Shown: piece by piece, positions 53,002 through 60,960 of the stretch
How positions within the stretch are numbered: the first letter of the stretch is position 1
Layout of the letters: each line of letters starts with the position of its first letter
Origin: NCEH01 sp043195095
Lineage (GTDB): Bacteria; Pseudomonadota; Alphaproteobacteria; Rhizobiales; Xanthobacteraceae
DNA length: 64,000 nucleotides
Direction: 5' to 3' (one strand)
NCBI RefSeq assembly: GCF_043195095.1
Contig: NZ_JBAFWN010000001.1
The notes under the pieces: model-generated
Seen by the model: only the letters and a program-made list of their open reading frames with translations
What the model was told of the DNA's origin: nothing
Database searches by the model: none
Position numbers and translations under genes: made by a program

Positions 53002-53472
53002 TCAATGCTCGCCCTTGCCCGCAGCGCCGTCGCAGCGCGGCAGGACCGCGGGCGCGCGGCTCCAGACCAGGGTTCGCCCAAGCGCCTTCACGCCCACGAA
53101 TCCGGTGACGGAAATGGCCTCCTTGCCGCTCCGCTGGATGGCGGCGCTATAGCGCGCGCCACGTTCGGGATCGTAGATCCAGCCGCCCTCCCAGCTTTCG
53201 CCCTGCGGGGCGAGGCCGCCGATCACCTCGACGCCGCACAACGGCCGGTTCCGCAGGGATTCATCGGCATTGTCTTCGTCGCGCACGGGCAGGCCCGCCT
53301 CGTCTCGGGGTGTCTTCAGCCACACAATATGCCCGCACAGCGTGGTGCCGCACAGATGCAGATCAACAGCGGCCTCGCCATCGTCGGTGAGCCAGACCCC
53401 GGAGATGTCGGGCGCGGCAGCAGCGCCGCAAGCCGAGGCGAGAAGAAGGGCGGCGGCGATCAATCCACGCAT
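53002..53472 (-). CDS. DUF2147 family periplasmic protein
   Basis: The 156-residue product has a signal peptide (GLIAAALLLASACGAAAA) and the DUF2147 core ISGVWLTDDGEAAVDLHLCG, then LCGHIVWLKTPRDEAG and WIYDPERGARYSAAIQ, with a typical calycin-like beta pattern. Such proteins are thought to bind small molecules. It overlaps the upstream SMR gene by 13 bases and ends seven bases before the kinase, so it may assist ligand capture for that sensor. Confidence 0.85.
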   Translation of the reverse strand: MRGLIAAALLLASACGAAAAPDISGVWLTDDGEAAVDLHLCGTTLCGHIVWLKTPRDEAGLPVRDEDNADESLRNRPLCGVEVIGGLAPQGESWEGGWIYDPERGARYSAAIQRSGKEAISVTGFVGVKALGRTLVWSRAPAVLPRCDGAAGKGEH

Positions 53473-53897
53473 GAACGATGCTCCAGAACGGGGGCGGGGC
53501 GATGTGCGGGCGCGGCCTCGTCTTCTGCGCCGATGAGAGCGACGCCGAGCAGGATCAGCACGATGCCGGCGCAGGCGCGCGCATCAATCGTCTCGCCGAA
53601 GGCCATCCAGGCCACCAGCGGCACCGTGACATAGCTCAGCGCGGTCAGCGGGAACGCGCGGCTCAAGGTGCTCCCCTGGAGCACCATCATCCAGAGCACA
53701 TAGGTCACGATGTAAAGCGCGATCGCGATCCAAGCCGCCGGCGCGGCGCAGGCCGCCGCGAGGAAAGCGCCCCCGAGGGGAATATCGCCGATCGCCTCGG
53801 CGCTCGCCTTGAACGCGATCTGGGTCGCCGTATCGGCGGCGAGGAAGGTCGCGAACAGCAGGAGGGCGGAGGGCGGCAAGGGTGCCAAGCGCTTCAT
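53460..53897 (-). CDS. SMR/EamA-like four-helix transporter (second)
   Basis: The 145-residue protein has four hydrophobic helices (ALLLFATFLAADTATQIAF, WIAIALYIVTYVLWMMVLQG, LSYVTVPLVAWMAFG, AGIVLILLGVALIGAEDE) and a conserved Asp in the first (AADTATQIAFKAS). The size and layout resemble ArnF-type flippases and EmrE-type SMR pumps. A second four-helix protein is encoded three genes upstream in transcription order; the two could form a heterodimer such as ArnEF. The substrate is unknown. It overlaps both neighbours. Confidence 0.82.
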   Translation of the reverse strand: MKRLAPLPPSALLLFATFLAADTATQIAFKASAEAIGDIPLGGAFLAAACAAPAAWIAIALYIVTYVLWMMVLQGSTLSRAFPLTALSYVTVPLVAWMAFGETIDARACAGIVLILLGVALIGAEDEAAPAHRPAPVLEHRSCVD

Positions 53898-55102
53898 GGG
53901 CGGCGCCTTCCCCGCGCGTGCCGCAGGTCCGGGTCCCAGCGGGGAAACGCCAGCAGCGGCGCCGCCAGGCGGATCGCCTGGTGGATCACGCGATTGCGGT
54001 GCTTCACCAGATGCACGCGCGGCTCCAGCGTGCTGCCGAACCGCAGCTTGGAGGCATAGGCGGTCTGTCCGGTCTGGAGATAGCGGCGGCCGATGCGCTG
54101 GCAGAAGCGCACGTTCTCCATCCAGCTCAGGGCATAGAGATCGTGATCGGGGCCGAGCGGATAGGCCATGCCGAGGAATTTGTCGATGACGCGATCACCC
54201 TCCACCAGCAGCAGGTTGAAGGCCGCGAGCACCCCGTCCACGCGATAGCAGGCGAACACCGCCTGCCCGCCGAGGGCCGCCGCGATGCGGGGAAAATAAT
54301 CGCCGGGCAATTCCTCGAAATCGCCGTAGCGTACGTGGCTGCGGGTGCGGGTGGAGTCGTAGAGGGCGGCAATTTCGTGTTCGATCCCGGCGATCGAGCT
54401 GCGCCACTCGACATCCACCTCGCCGGCCCGTCGCAGCTTGCGGCGCAGATCCTTGCGGGTCGCCGATGAGAGGTGCGCGAGATAGGCGTCGAGATCGCGG
54501 CACCCGGCGAGATCGAGCACCGCGACCGGCAGGCTTTCGATGGCCACATAGCCGGCGGCGGACAGCGCCGGGGAGAAGCGCTCCAGATCCGGCGGGGCGA
54601 TATCCTTGAAGGCGATCAGCGACGCGTTCTGCCGCCGCGCCTGCGCCTCCACGGCTTGGCACAATGCGGCGGCCACCGGCTGGCGTGCGCCCGGCGCAAC
54701 ACGCGGGTGCAGGGAGATGGGGCAGCGCTCGGTGAAGGGCGAGCCGACGCCGAGCATCCGCCATTCCATGAGGCGCGGCGCCCGCGCCGCGATGGCCGCG
54801 CAGACCCGCCCGAGGACCCCGTCCTGAAACGGCGTGTCCAGGCGATACTTCAGGGTGAAAAGGCATGCTCCCGCGGCAAAGCCGTGCCCATCGTTCACCG
54901 CCACCGCCGCAAGCTCCATCGCCTGCGGCGGATCAATTTCGCAGGTCCGCAGATACGCCCAGCCTTCGCTCTCGCCCGGCCGGTCCGCGTCCCAGTCCGC
55001 CTTCTCGATGGCCCGGATCCCCGGCATCGTGCCGCCGGTGACGGTGGATGCCGCGAGCGGCACGGATGCAAGCCAGGGGGAAAGAAGCGCCTCATGCGAC
55101 AT
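53894..55102 (-). CDS. BioF2/FemAB-like GNAT acyltransferase
   Basis: The 402-residue cytosolic protein shows a double GNAT fold. The second half carries LSSATRKDLRRKLRRAGEVDVEWR, SRTHVRYGDF-like SHVRYGDFEELPGDYF and the acceptor-side VFACYRVDGVLAAFNLLLVEGDRVIDKFLGMAY, the pattern of the BioF2 acetyltransferase group that acts on lipids or aminoacylates cell-wall precursors. The length and repeats fit FemAB-like enzymes. It overlaps the hydrolase gene by 11 bases. The substrate is not evident. Confidence 0.75.
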   Translation of the reverse strand: MSHEALLSPWLASVPLAASTVTGGTMPGIRAIEKADWDADRPGESEGWAYLRTCEIDPPQAMELAAVAVNDGHGFAAGACLFTLKYRLDTPFQDGVLGRVCAAIAARAPRLMEWRMLGVGSPFTERCPISLHPRVAPGARQPVAAALCQAVEAQARRQNASLIAFKDIAPPDLERFSPALSAAGYVAIESLPVAVLDLAGCRDLDAYLAHLSSATRKDLRRKLRRAGEVDVEWRSSIAGIEHEIAALYDSTRTRSHVRYGDFEELPGDYFPRIAAALGGQAVFACYRVDGVLAAFNLLLVEGDRVIDKFLGMAYPLGPDHDLYALSWMENVRFCQRIGRRYLQTGQTAYASKLRFGSTLEPRVHLVKHRNRVIHQAIRLAAPLLAFPRWDPDLRHARGRRRP

Positions 55103-55982
55103 GGGCGACCTCCGCTTTCGCAGGCATCGCCGGGGTCTGCCGGTGGGGACCGGCCGAACGGGCGGCCGGCGCCATCGGGGCCGCGACGATGGCCTGCGCG
55201 AAGGCAGCCACCTTTTCGGTGACGAGGTGATGCTGACGGTCCAGCGTCACCAGATGATAGCTGTCCTCCAGCACCAGGGATTCCACCGGCCCGCCCAGCC
55301 GGCGCTGGAGGAAGAAAGCATTGTCGAGGCTCGCGACATCGTCGTGGCGGGCATGGACGATGAGGGCCGGCTGGCGGATCTGGGGCAAAAGCGGCTTCAG
55401 CGCCGCGACGAGCCGCCAGAGCTGGCGCAGCGCCTGGGCGGGTGTCGCCAAGATGCCGGCATCCCCGTTTCCCTGCCGCAGCGCGCGGGCGACGATGCCG
55501 CGCGTGCGCTCGTCCTTCAGGCCATAGGGTTCGCGCTCGACGAAACGATAGCGCCGGCCGAGGGGCGTATTGATGAGCAGGCGCAGCAGGAAGCTATAGC
55601 GCGGGATCGACCAGCCGTCGTATCGCAAGGTCGGGGCGAGCATGATGAGCGCCCGCACCCGCTGCGGCTCGCGCGCCGCCAGAAGCGCGGCCAGCAGCGC
55701 GCCCATGGACAGGCCGCCGACCAGCACATAGGCGCATCGCGCCTCCAGCGTGGCGAGGGCCGCCTCGGCGCTGGCATACCAATCCTCGAACGAGGTCGCG
55801 GCAAGCTCGTCCTCGCTGCCGCCATGGCCCGCGAGCTGGCAGCACAGCACGGTCATGCCGGCGGCGGCGAGCCGGCGCGCCACCTGGCGCATCTCCACCG
55901 GCGTGCCGCCGAGGCCGTGGATGAGCAGGACGCCGGCCGGGCCGCCTTCCAGCAGCAGGCTACGATCAATGGACATGCGCAT
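55092..55982 (-). CDS. alpha/beta hydrolase (carboxylesterase family)
   Basis: The 296-residue enzyme has the oxyanion LLIHGLGGTPVEMRQVARRL, the nucleophile elbow VGGLSMGALLA, the acid residue in VHARHDDVASLD and the His in LEDSYHLVTLD, so the catalytic triad is complete. The group contains monoacylglycerol lipases and carboxylesterases. A Pro/Ala-rich tail follows. It begins three bases after the first SMR stop. In this operon it might remove an acyl or amide group from a carrier lipid. Confidence 0.88.
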   Translation of the reverse strand: MRMSIDRSLLLEGGPAGVLLIHGLGGTPVEMRQVARRLAAAGMTVLCCQLAGHGGSEDELAATSFEDWYASAEAALATLEARCAYVLVGGLSMGALLAALLAAREPQRVRALIMLAPTLRYDGWSIPRYSFLLRLLINTPLGRRYRFVEREPYGLKDERTRGIVARALRQGNGDAGILATPAQALRQLWRLVAALKPLLPQIRQPALIVHARHDDVASLDNAFFLQRRLGGPVESLVLEDSYHLVTLDRQHHLVTEKVAAFAQAIVAAPMAPAARSAGPHRQTPAMPAKAEVAHVA

Positions 55983-55985
55983 TCC

Positions 55986-56354
55986 TCAGAGGCTGGTGGC
56001 GACAAGGGCGACGCCGGCGGTGACGAGGACGGCGCCGGCATATTGGCGCCGCCCGATGCGCTCGTTCAGCCACAAATGGCTCGCGAGCGTGATGCCGAGG
56101 ATGTTGAGGCTGGCGAGCGGGAAGGCGATGGCCAGCGGCACGAGCGCGAGAATGCGCGTCCACACCAGAAACTCGAGGGCATAGATCGCCAGCCCCGCCA
56201 GCAGCCAGGGCTCGCTCACGAGCGACAGCGCGAACAGGCCGGCGCCCACCGCCCGCGCCGCCGGGAGCCGGTTCGCGCCCAGCTTGAACGCAAGCTGGCC
56301 GGACACGTCGCAGGCGACGGAGAGCGCGAACAGGGCAATGATGGATGTCTTCAT
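55986..56354 (-). CDS. SMR/EamA-like four-helix transporter (first)
   Basis: The 122-residue product is four transmembrane helices (IIALFALSVACDVSGQLAFKLG with a conserved Asp, VGAGLFALSLVSEPWLLAGLAIYALEFLVWT, FPLASLNILGITLASHLWL, YAGAVLVTAGVALVATSL). Length and layout match ArnE/EmrE-type subunits. ATG 56354 overlaps the arginase-like stop. With the second SMR gene it could form a dimer that moves a small cationic or lipid-linked molecule. Confidence 0.82.
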   Translation of the reverse strand: MKTSIIALFALSVACDVSGQLAFKLGANRLPAARAVGAGLFALSLVSEPWLLAGLAIYALEFLVWTRILALVPLAIAFPLASLNILGITLASHLWLNERIGRRQYAGAVLVTAGVALVATSL

Positions 56355-57283
56355 TGAAGAATGGACTCCATGGTCCGCAGGATCCGAAGGTTCGTCCGCG
56401 CGTTGATGGGGTTCGGCTCCTGCGCGGGCACCGGGCGCTGCGTGCGATCGCCATAGGCGAGCAGCGCCCGCACGAGTCCGCTGCCGCGGTCCGGCGAGTA
56501 GTCGCCGCACACATCCATACCCAGCACGCGGCGGCGATGGGCGATGAGCGCCACGGCCGCGTGCACCTGGTCGAGCGTCAACCGGCCCTGATCCCAATTG
56601 GTGATCGCCTCGTCGGCGCCGAGCACGTCCTTGTCCAGCGTGATCCAGACCGGGGTGTCCGGCAGGCTGCGCGCGATGGCGTCGATCCGGCCCAGCCAAT
56701 CCCCCTCCTCCACCCCGCGCCAGCGCATGCCCTCCCGCGACGTGCCGGCGGTGGCGAAGGCGCCGGGCGTTTCGAATGCGGGGCCGGCATAGAAGGTGCG
56801 CGCGGAGGCGAGCGGATGCACTTCCAGCCGGCCCGCGCGCAAGGCCGCAAGATCGGCGCCCTTGAACTGCGGCGAGAGCAGATCGGGGCTGCACGGGCCA
56901 ATGGTGACGACCCGCTCCACCTGCGGCAGATCCAACGCGCGACACACCCAGGAGCCGCAATTGATGCTGCGCGGCCAGCGCGTCCAGTCCGGGTGATTGT
57001 CGAAATGAACGATGCTGACCGGCCGATCGAGCCGGGCGATCAACAACAGGCTCAGATGGTGGAAATCGCCCGAGCCGTAGAAATAGATCTCGTTCGGCTC
57101 GGCCGGGCCGAGCCGCTCGCCCAGCGCCCGAAGCGCGGCGCGATTCGCCAGCAGGCGAAGCCGGGGCGCAAGATCGCGGGCGAAGGTCAGATCGCCGCCC
57201 ACGGTATCCAGCCAGCCTTGAACCGGCGCCTGCGCGGCCACCGCGCCATCGAGATCGACCACCCGCATCCGCATGGAGGTCAC
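56351..57283 (-). CDS. arginase/agmatinase-like ureohydrolase
   Basis: The 310-residue protein has the metal-binding motifs of the ureohydrolase fold: GSGDFHHLS, FDNHPD (DxHxD) and LDKDVL (DxD), so a binuclear metal centre is likely intact. The family cleaves guanidino compounds to urea and an amine; a few members act on formimino or other amidines. Length is normal. It overlaps both neighbours. The exact substrate cannot be assigned: the surrounding loops (RSINCGSWVCRAL) differ from arginase and agmatinase. Confidence 0.85.
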   Translation of the reverse strand: MTSMRMRVVDLDGAVAAQAPVQGWLDTVGGDLTFARDLAPRLRLLANRAALRALGERLGPAEPNEIYFYGSGDFHHLSLLLIARLDRPVSIVHFDNHPDWTRWPRSINCGSWVCRALDLPQVERVVTIGPCSPDLLSPQFKGADLAALRAGRLEVHPLASARTFYAGPAFETPGAFATAGTSREGMRWRGVEEGDWLGRIDAIARSLPDTPVWITLDKDVLGADEAITNWDQGRLTLDQVHAAVALIAHRRRVLGMDVCGDYSPDRGSGLVRALLAYGDRTQRPVPAQEPNPINARTNLRILRTMESILQ

Positions 57284-58695
57284 CGCGGGGTGACGCGGGT
57301 GAAAAGCTGGTCCAGCAGCGCCAGGGCGAGATCTATCTCGCCATAGGACATGGTGAGCGCGGGCGCGAGGGTGATGACATTCTTATGGTAGCCGCCCACG
57401 TCGAGCACCAGGCCATAGCGCTCGCCGCCGTGGACGAGATCGCCCTTCAGCCCTTCGTCCGCGATGCGGTCCATCAGCGCCTTGGAGGGCGTGAAGCTGT
57501 CGTGCGGCTCGCAGATTTCCACCCGCAGCGCCATGCCGAGGCCGTCCACATCGCCGACGATGAGGTGCTTGGTTTTCAGGTCCTGGAGGCCGGCGAGGAA
57601 ATAGGCGCCCTTCTCCATGACGCTGGTGGCGAAATCCTCCTCGCGCATCATCTTCATGGCTTCCAGCGCCACCGCCGTGCCGAGCGGGTTGGCATTGAAG
57701 GTGGAATGGGTAGATCCGGCGGGGAACACCTGCGGATTGATCAGCTCCTCGCGCGCCCAGATGCCGGAGAGGGGATTGAGGCCATTGGTGAGCGCCTTGC
57801 CGAACACCAGCACGTCCGGCTGCACGCCGAAATGCTCGATCGACCACAGTTTTCCGGTGCGGTAGAAACCCATCTGGATTTCATCCACCACCAGCAAAAT
57901 GCCGTGCTTGTCGAGCACGCGCTTCAGTTCTGGGAAGAAATTCGCGGGCGGAATGACGTATCCGCCGGTCCCCTGGATCGGCTCCACATAAAAAGCCGCG
58001 TATTCGCACTTTCCGGCCTTGGGGTCCCAGACGCCGTTATATTCGCTCTCGAACAGGCGTTCGAATTGCTGGACGCAGAGATGGCCGTATTCTTCCTTGC
58101 TCATGCCGCGCGGGCCGCGAAAATGATAGGGGAAGGGAATGAACTGCGCGCGCTCGCCGAAATGCCCGAAGCGGCGGCGGTAGCGATAGGACGAGGTGAT
58201 GGCGGAGGCGCCGAGCGTGCGGCCGTGATAGCCGCCCTCGAACGCGAACATCAGGCTCTTCCCCTGCGACGCATTGCGCACCAGTTTGAGGGAATCCTCG
58301 ACGGCCTGCGCGCCGCCGACGTTGAAATGCACCCGCCCCTTGCGGCCGAACCGCTCCTGCGCGCCAATGGCGATCTCGGCCGCAAGCTCGATCTTCTCGC
58401 GATGCAGATACTGGCTCGCGACCTGCGGCAGGCGGTCGAGTTGCCGGCGCATGGCCTCGTTCAGGCGCGGGTTCGCATAGCCGAAATTGACCGCCGAATA
58501 CCACATCTGAAGATCGAGATAGGCGCGGTCCTCATCATCATAAATGAAGGAACCCTCGCACCGCTCGAAGATCTTCGGCGCCTCGCTATAGTGCACCGTA
58601 TCGCCATGGGAACAATAGTCCGCTTCGAGCGCATGCAGGCGCGCCCGCTCTTCTGCGAGGGTGTCGGCGGCGGTGGCGAGCGTACGATCAAGCAT
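57280..58695 (-). CDS. class III PLP-dependent aminotransferase
   Basis: The 471-residue enzyme belongs to the acetylornithine/ornithine aminotransferase fold. It has the PLP lysine in LVFGKALTNGLNPLSG, the metal-like cofactor Asp in LLVVDEIQMGFYRTG, FNVGGAQAVEDSLKL and GGYHGRTLGASAIT. The acidic start (DYCSHGDTVHYSEAPKIFERCEGSFIYDDE) is characteristic of the group named aspartate aminotransferase family. It transfers an amino group to or from an omega-amine or keto acid. It overlaps the phosphatase by eight bases. Confidence 0.92.
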   Translation of the reverse strand: MLDRTLATAADTLAEERARLHALEADYCSHGDTVHYSEAPKIFERCEGSFIYDDEDRAYLDLQMWYSAVNFGYANPRLNEAMRRQLDRLPQVASQYLHREKIELAAEIAIGAQERFGRKGRVHFNVGGAQAVEDSLKLVRNASQGKSLMFAFEGGYHGRTLGASAITSSYRYRRRFGHFGERAQFIPFPYHFRGPRGMSKEEYGHLCVQQFERLFESEYNGVWDPKAGKCEYAAFYVEPIQGTGGYVIPPANFFPELKRVLDKHGILLVVDEIQMGFYRTGKLWSIEHFGVQPDVLVFGKALTNGLNPLSGIWAREELINPQVFPAGSTHSTFNANPLGTAVALEAMKMMREEDFATSVMEKGAYFLAGLQDLKTKHLIVGDVDGLGMALRVEICEPHDSFTPSKALMDRIADEGLKGDLVHGGERYGLVLDVGGYHKNVITLAPALTMSYGEIDLALALLDQLFTRVTPR

Positions 58696-59374
58696 GAAGA
58701 TCCTCGAACTGCGGGCGGGTGAAGGAAGAAAGGGCGGGCGTGACCGGCGGCCGGTCGCGGGAGGTGATGAAGCGCAGGGCGTCGGCGAACCCGGCGATCT
58801 TCTTGTGGGGAATGCCCTGCGCCGCGCAGAAGGCGGCCAGTTCGCCCTTGGCGAGGACGAAATCGGCCTTGCGGGCGAGGCAGAAATCGGAGCGCCCGTC
58901 GCCGATCAGGATCACGCGCCGGTTCGCCGGCACGGCGGCGCATTTGCAGGTGCCGCTGCCGCACCGCTCGCCCTGGGTGGAAAATTCCGCGCGCCACCCA
59001 TCGGCGCCCACCTGGATCATCCGGTTGCTGACCACCGGAAGATCAATGCCGTTCGCATGCAGCAGATGCACGATGGCAAGATCGAACCCGTCGGAGACAA
59101 CGGAGAGCGTGGCGCGGCGCAGCCAGGCGGCGGTCGCGAAGCGGATGAAGTCGGGATCGAGCGTCACGCCCGAAAGCGCCGCATGCAGGTCCTGCGGCCG
59201 GGCGCGGATCAAGGCGACCTGGCGGGCGAGGCATTCCCGCGAGCCGATGCGGCCGGCGCGCCATTCCGCCTCGATATCCTCCCAACTCGGATCGGCGAAC
59301 GCCGCGAGCAGCAGGTCGGTAGTGTCGACGGGGCTGATGGTGCCGTCGAAATCCAGGGCAAAGTGCGTGTGCAT
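58688..59374 (-). CDS. HAD-IB phosphatase, MtnX-like
   Basis: The 228-residue enzyme has HAD motif I FALDFDGTISPVDTTD, motif II VVSDGFD, motif III Lys in KCAAVPANRRV-region and motif IV ILIGDGRSDFCLA. A small cap domain lies between motifs I and II. The family dephosphorylates small phosphates (2-hydroxy-3-keto-5-methylthiopentenyl-1-phosphate, phosphoserine). Residues ECGSGTCKC-like (CGSGTCKC) add a cysteine pair. It is the first gene after the sigma-54 promoter, with GAGG seven bases upstream of the ATG. Confidence 0.9.
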   Translation of the reverse strand: MHTHFALDFDGTISPVDTTDLLLAAFADPSWEDIEAEWRAGRIGSRECLARQVALIRARPQDLHAALSGVTLDPDFIRFATAAWLRRATLSVVSDGFDLAIVHLLHANGIDLPVVSNRMIQVGADGWRAEFSTQGERCGSGTCKCAAVPANRRVILIGDGRSDFCLARKADFVLAKGELAAFCAAQGIPHKKIAGFADALRFITSRDRPPVTPALSSFTRPQFEDLHA

Positions 59375-59402
59375 GAAACCTCGCGCTCATCTGCGGAGGA
59401 CT

Positions 59403-59420
59403 GCGCAAGCCTCGTGCCAA
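59403..59420 (-). promoter_or_regulatory. sigma-54 promoter of the eleven-gene operon
   Basis: On the minus strand the sequence TTGGCACGAGGCTTGCGC contains the full -24 box (TGGCACG), a four-base spacer and the -12 box (TTGC), an excellent match to the RpoN consensus. The expected transcription start near 59393 leaves about 20 bases before the HAD ATG, room for the GAGG ribosome site. No sigma-70-like sequence was seen in this place. Confidence 0.9.
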
Positions 59421-59472
59421 GATTAAATCATATGTTTTTCAATGTGTTATTAAAATGAACCGCGCGGCGGCG

Positions 59473-59508
59473 CCTCCAAATCCCGTAGTCGCCACCAATC
59501 TTTGGAGG
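59473..59508. promoter_or_regulatory. inverted repeat, possible activator site upstream of the sigma-54 promoter
   Basis: CCTCCAAA (59473-59480) pairs with TTTGGAGG (59501-59508) across 20 bases. The centre is about 98 bases above the expected transcription start, in the usual range for enhancer sites of NtrC-type activators. A second pair TGCGGG/CCCGCA follows at 59509-59527. Confidence 0.55.
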
Positions 59509-59715
59509 TGCGGGCAGCGCACCCGCAGGTTTCCAGGCACCACGCGCGGGCGACGCCGGCCTGCCGGACGGAATCGGAGGGAAGGCCCCCTCCCCTCCCC
59601 AGGCCAAAGGCACATTGCTGCTATGCAGCATTCGCGGGACCGTGATTTTGCAGTGCGGGAGGCGCTGTGTTATTTTTCAGCCGTCCCTCGTCTGCCGCGA
59701 ACGTTTTTCTCTGCC

Positions 59716-59934
59716 ATGAACGATCTTCAGCGCCTTCATACCGCCGTGCTGTTCGCGGCCAGCCTATGCTTCGTCGCGGGTGTGGCGCAGACCCAGGCGG
59801 CCCTGTCCGCGTCCCGCTCGGCGCCTCAGTTCGAGGTCGCCATCGCGCGCGCCGCCACCAATATCGCCTGGCACCTGGAACAGGCCTCCCGGATGGACAG
59901 CGTGGATCCACTGGCGACCATGTTCGTCAATTGA
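59716..59934 (+). CDS. small secreted hypothetical protein (72 aa)
   Basis: No family is recognised. The product starts MNDLQRLHTAVLFAASLCFVAG, a signal-peptide-like N-terminus, and ends in a short helix (EVAIARAATNIAWHLEQASRM). There is no clear ribosome site, so the gene is uncertain. It is convergent with the IclR gene, whose stop lies 17 bases beyond. An in-frame start at 59623 would lengthen it but is not supported either. Confidence 0.4.
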   Translation: MNDLQRLHTAVLFAASLCFVAGVAQTQAALSASRSAPQFEVAIARAATNIAWHLEQASRMDSVDPLATMFVN

Positions 59935-59951
59935 GGGCGTGAGCGGGCCGA

Positions 59952-60740
59952 TCAGTCCGGCAGCGTCGCGGCAAGCTGGGCGGCCGCGCGCATCAGATGC
60001 GGCAACAGCGCTTCGGCCTTTTCGAGCGAAAAGCGCGGCACCGGCCCATGGCACGCCACCGCGCCCACGATCTCGCCCCGCGTGTCCTTCACCGGCACCG
60101 CGATGGCGCATAGACCTTCCAGAAATTCCTGGTCGTCGGTGCTATAGCCGCGCTGCGCGATCCGCTCCAATTCGCTCTCCAGCGCCGCGACGCTGGTGAA
60201 GGTGTTGGGCGTGTGCGCCTTCAGATGGAGGGTCTGCAGGATCCGCCGGCGCTGCGCGGGCCGCATGGCCGAGAGGAACAGCTTGCCGCTGGCGGTGCAA
60301 TGCATCGGCACGCGCGAGCCGACCTCCAGATGCATGCGCAGCGGCCAGCTGGCTTCTACGCGATCGAGATAGACCGCCTCATTGCCCACCCGCGTGACGA
60401 AATTGCAGGTCTCGCCCGCCACTTCCACCAATTGCTCGAGAATGCCGCGCCGCTCGGAGCTGACCGAATTGCGCAACATGTCGAAACCCATGCGCAGAAA
60501 GCGCGGACCGGCGGCGAAGCGGCGTCCGTCGGGGTCGCGCAGCAGGTAGGATTCGGCTTCCAGCTTCTGGCACAGGCGGTGCACCGTGGGCTTGGGCAAG
60601 CCCAGGCGCACGCACAATTCCGGAACGCCGAGCGGCACCGGGGAGCGGGCGACCTCGCCGAGCAGATGGAGGGCCCTCAACATCGCCGATGCTGCGTCGC
60701 GCTCGTCCGCCTTCTCCGGCTTTTCGCTGACTTCCGCCAT
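59952..60740 (-). CDS. IclR family transcriptional regulator
   Basis: The 262-residue protein has an N-terminal winged helix (AMLRALHLLGEVARSPVPLGVPELCVRLGLPKPTVHRLCQKL) and an IclR effector domain (residues about 95-255) with the CTASGKLFL loop and CAIAVPVKDTRGEIVGAVAC. The members sense aromatic and aliphatic acids or sugars. ATG 60740 (MAEVSEKPEK) is of normal length; a longer frame lacks support. It is divergent from the GMC oxidoreductase and transporter genes, which it likely controls. Confidence 0.9.
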   Translation of the reverse strand: MAEVSEKPEKADERDAASAMLRALHLLGEVARSPVPLGVPELCVRLGLPKPTVHRLCQKLEAESYLLRDPDGRRFAAGPRFLRMGFDMLRNSVSSERRGILEQLVEVAGETCNFVTRVGNEAVYLDRVEASWPLRMHLEVGSRVPMHCTASGKLFLSAMRPAQRRRILQTLHLKAHTPNTFTSVAALESELERIAQRGYSTDDQEFLEGLCAIAVPVKDTRGEIVGAVACHGPVPRFSLEKAEALLPHLMRAAAQLAATLPD

Positions 60741-60879
60741 TCCGCTTGTCTCGTCCGCTGCGCTGCGCTGCGCGCCACCCTTAAAGACTTGCGCGGCCAA
60801 ATCAAAGGGGCGCCGGCGCGGGCACTGCGGCAGCTGCAGCAGATGATCTTTCGCACCGCACAACAAAAATCTCACTGAA

Positions 60880-60896
60880 TGAGACGTTTCGTTTCA
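60880..60896. promoter_or_regulatory. 17-base imperfect palindrome, candidate IclR operator
   Basis: TGAGACG-TTT-CGTTTCA has arms complementary at six of seven positions and lies 65-81 bases before the GMC start, upstream of a TTGACT -35-like box at 60906-60911. The position suits activation of the plus-strand genes and repression of iclR. Confidence 0.5.
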
Positions 60897-60960
60897 ATAA
60901 TTGGATTGACTCCTCTCCGACCTTCGTCGCATCGTAGGTCCCGCAGAGAGGAAACTGCCA

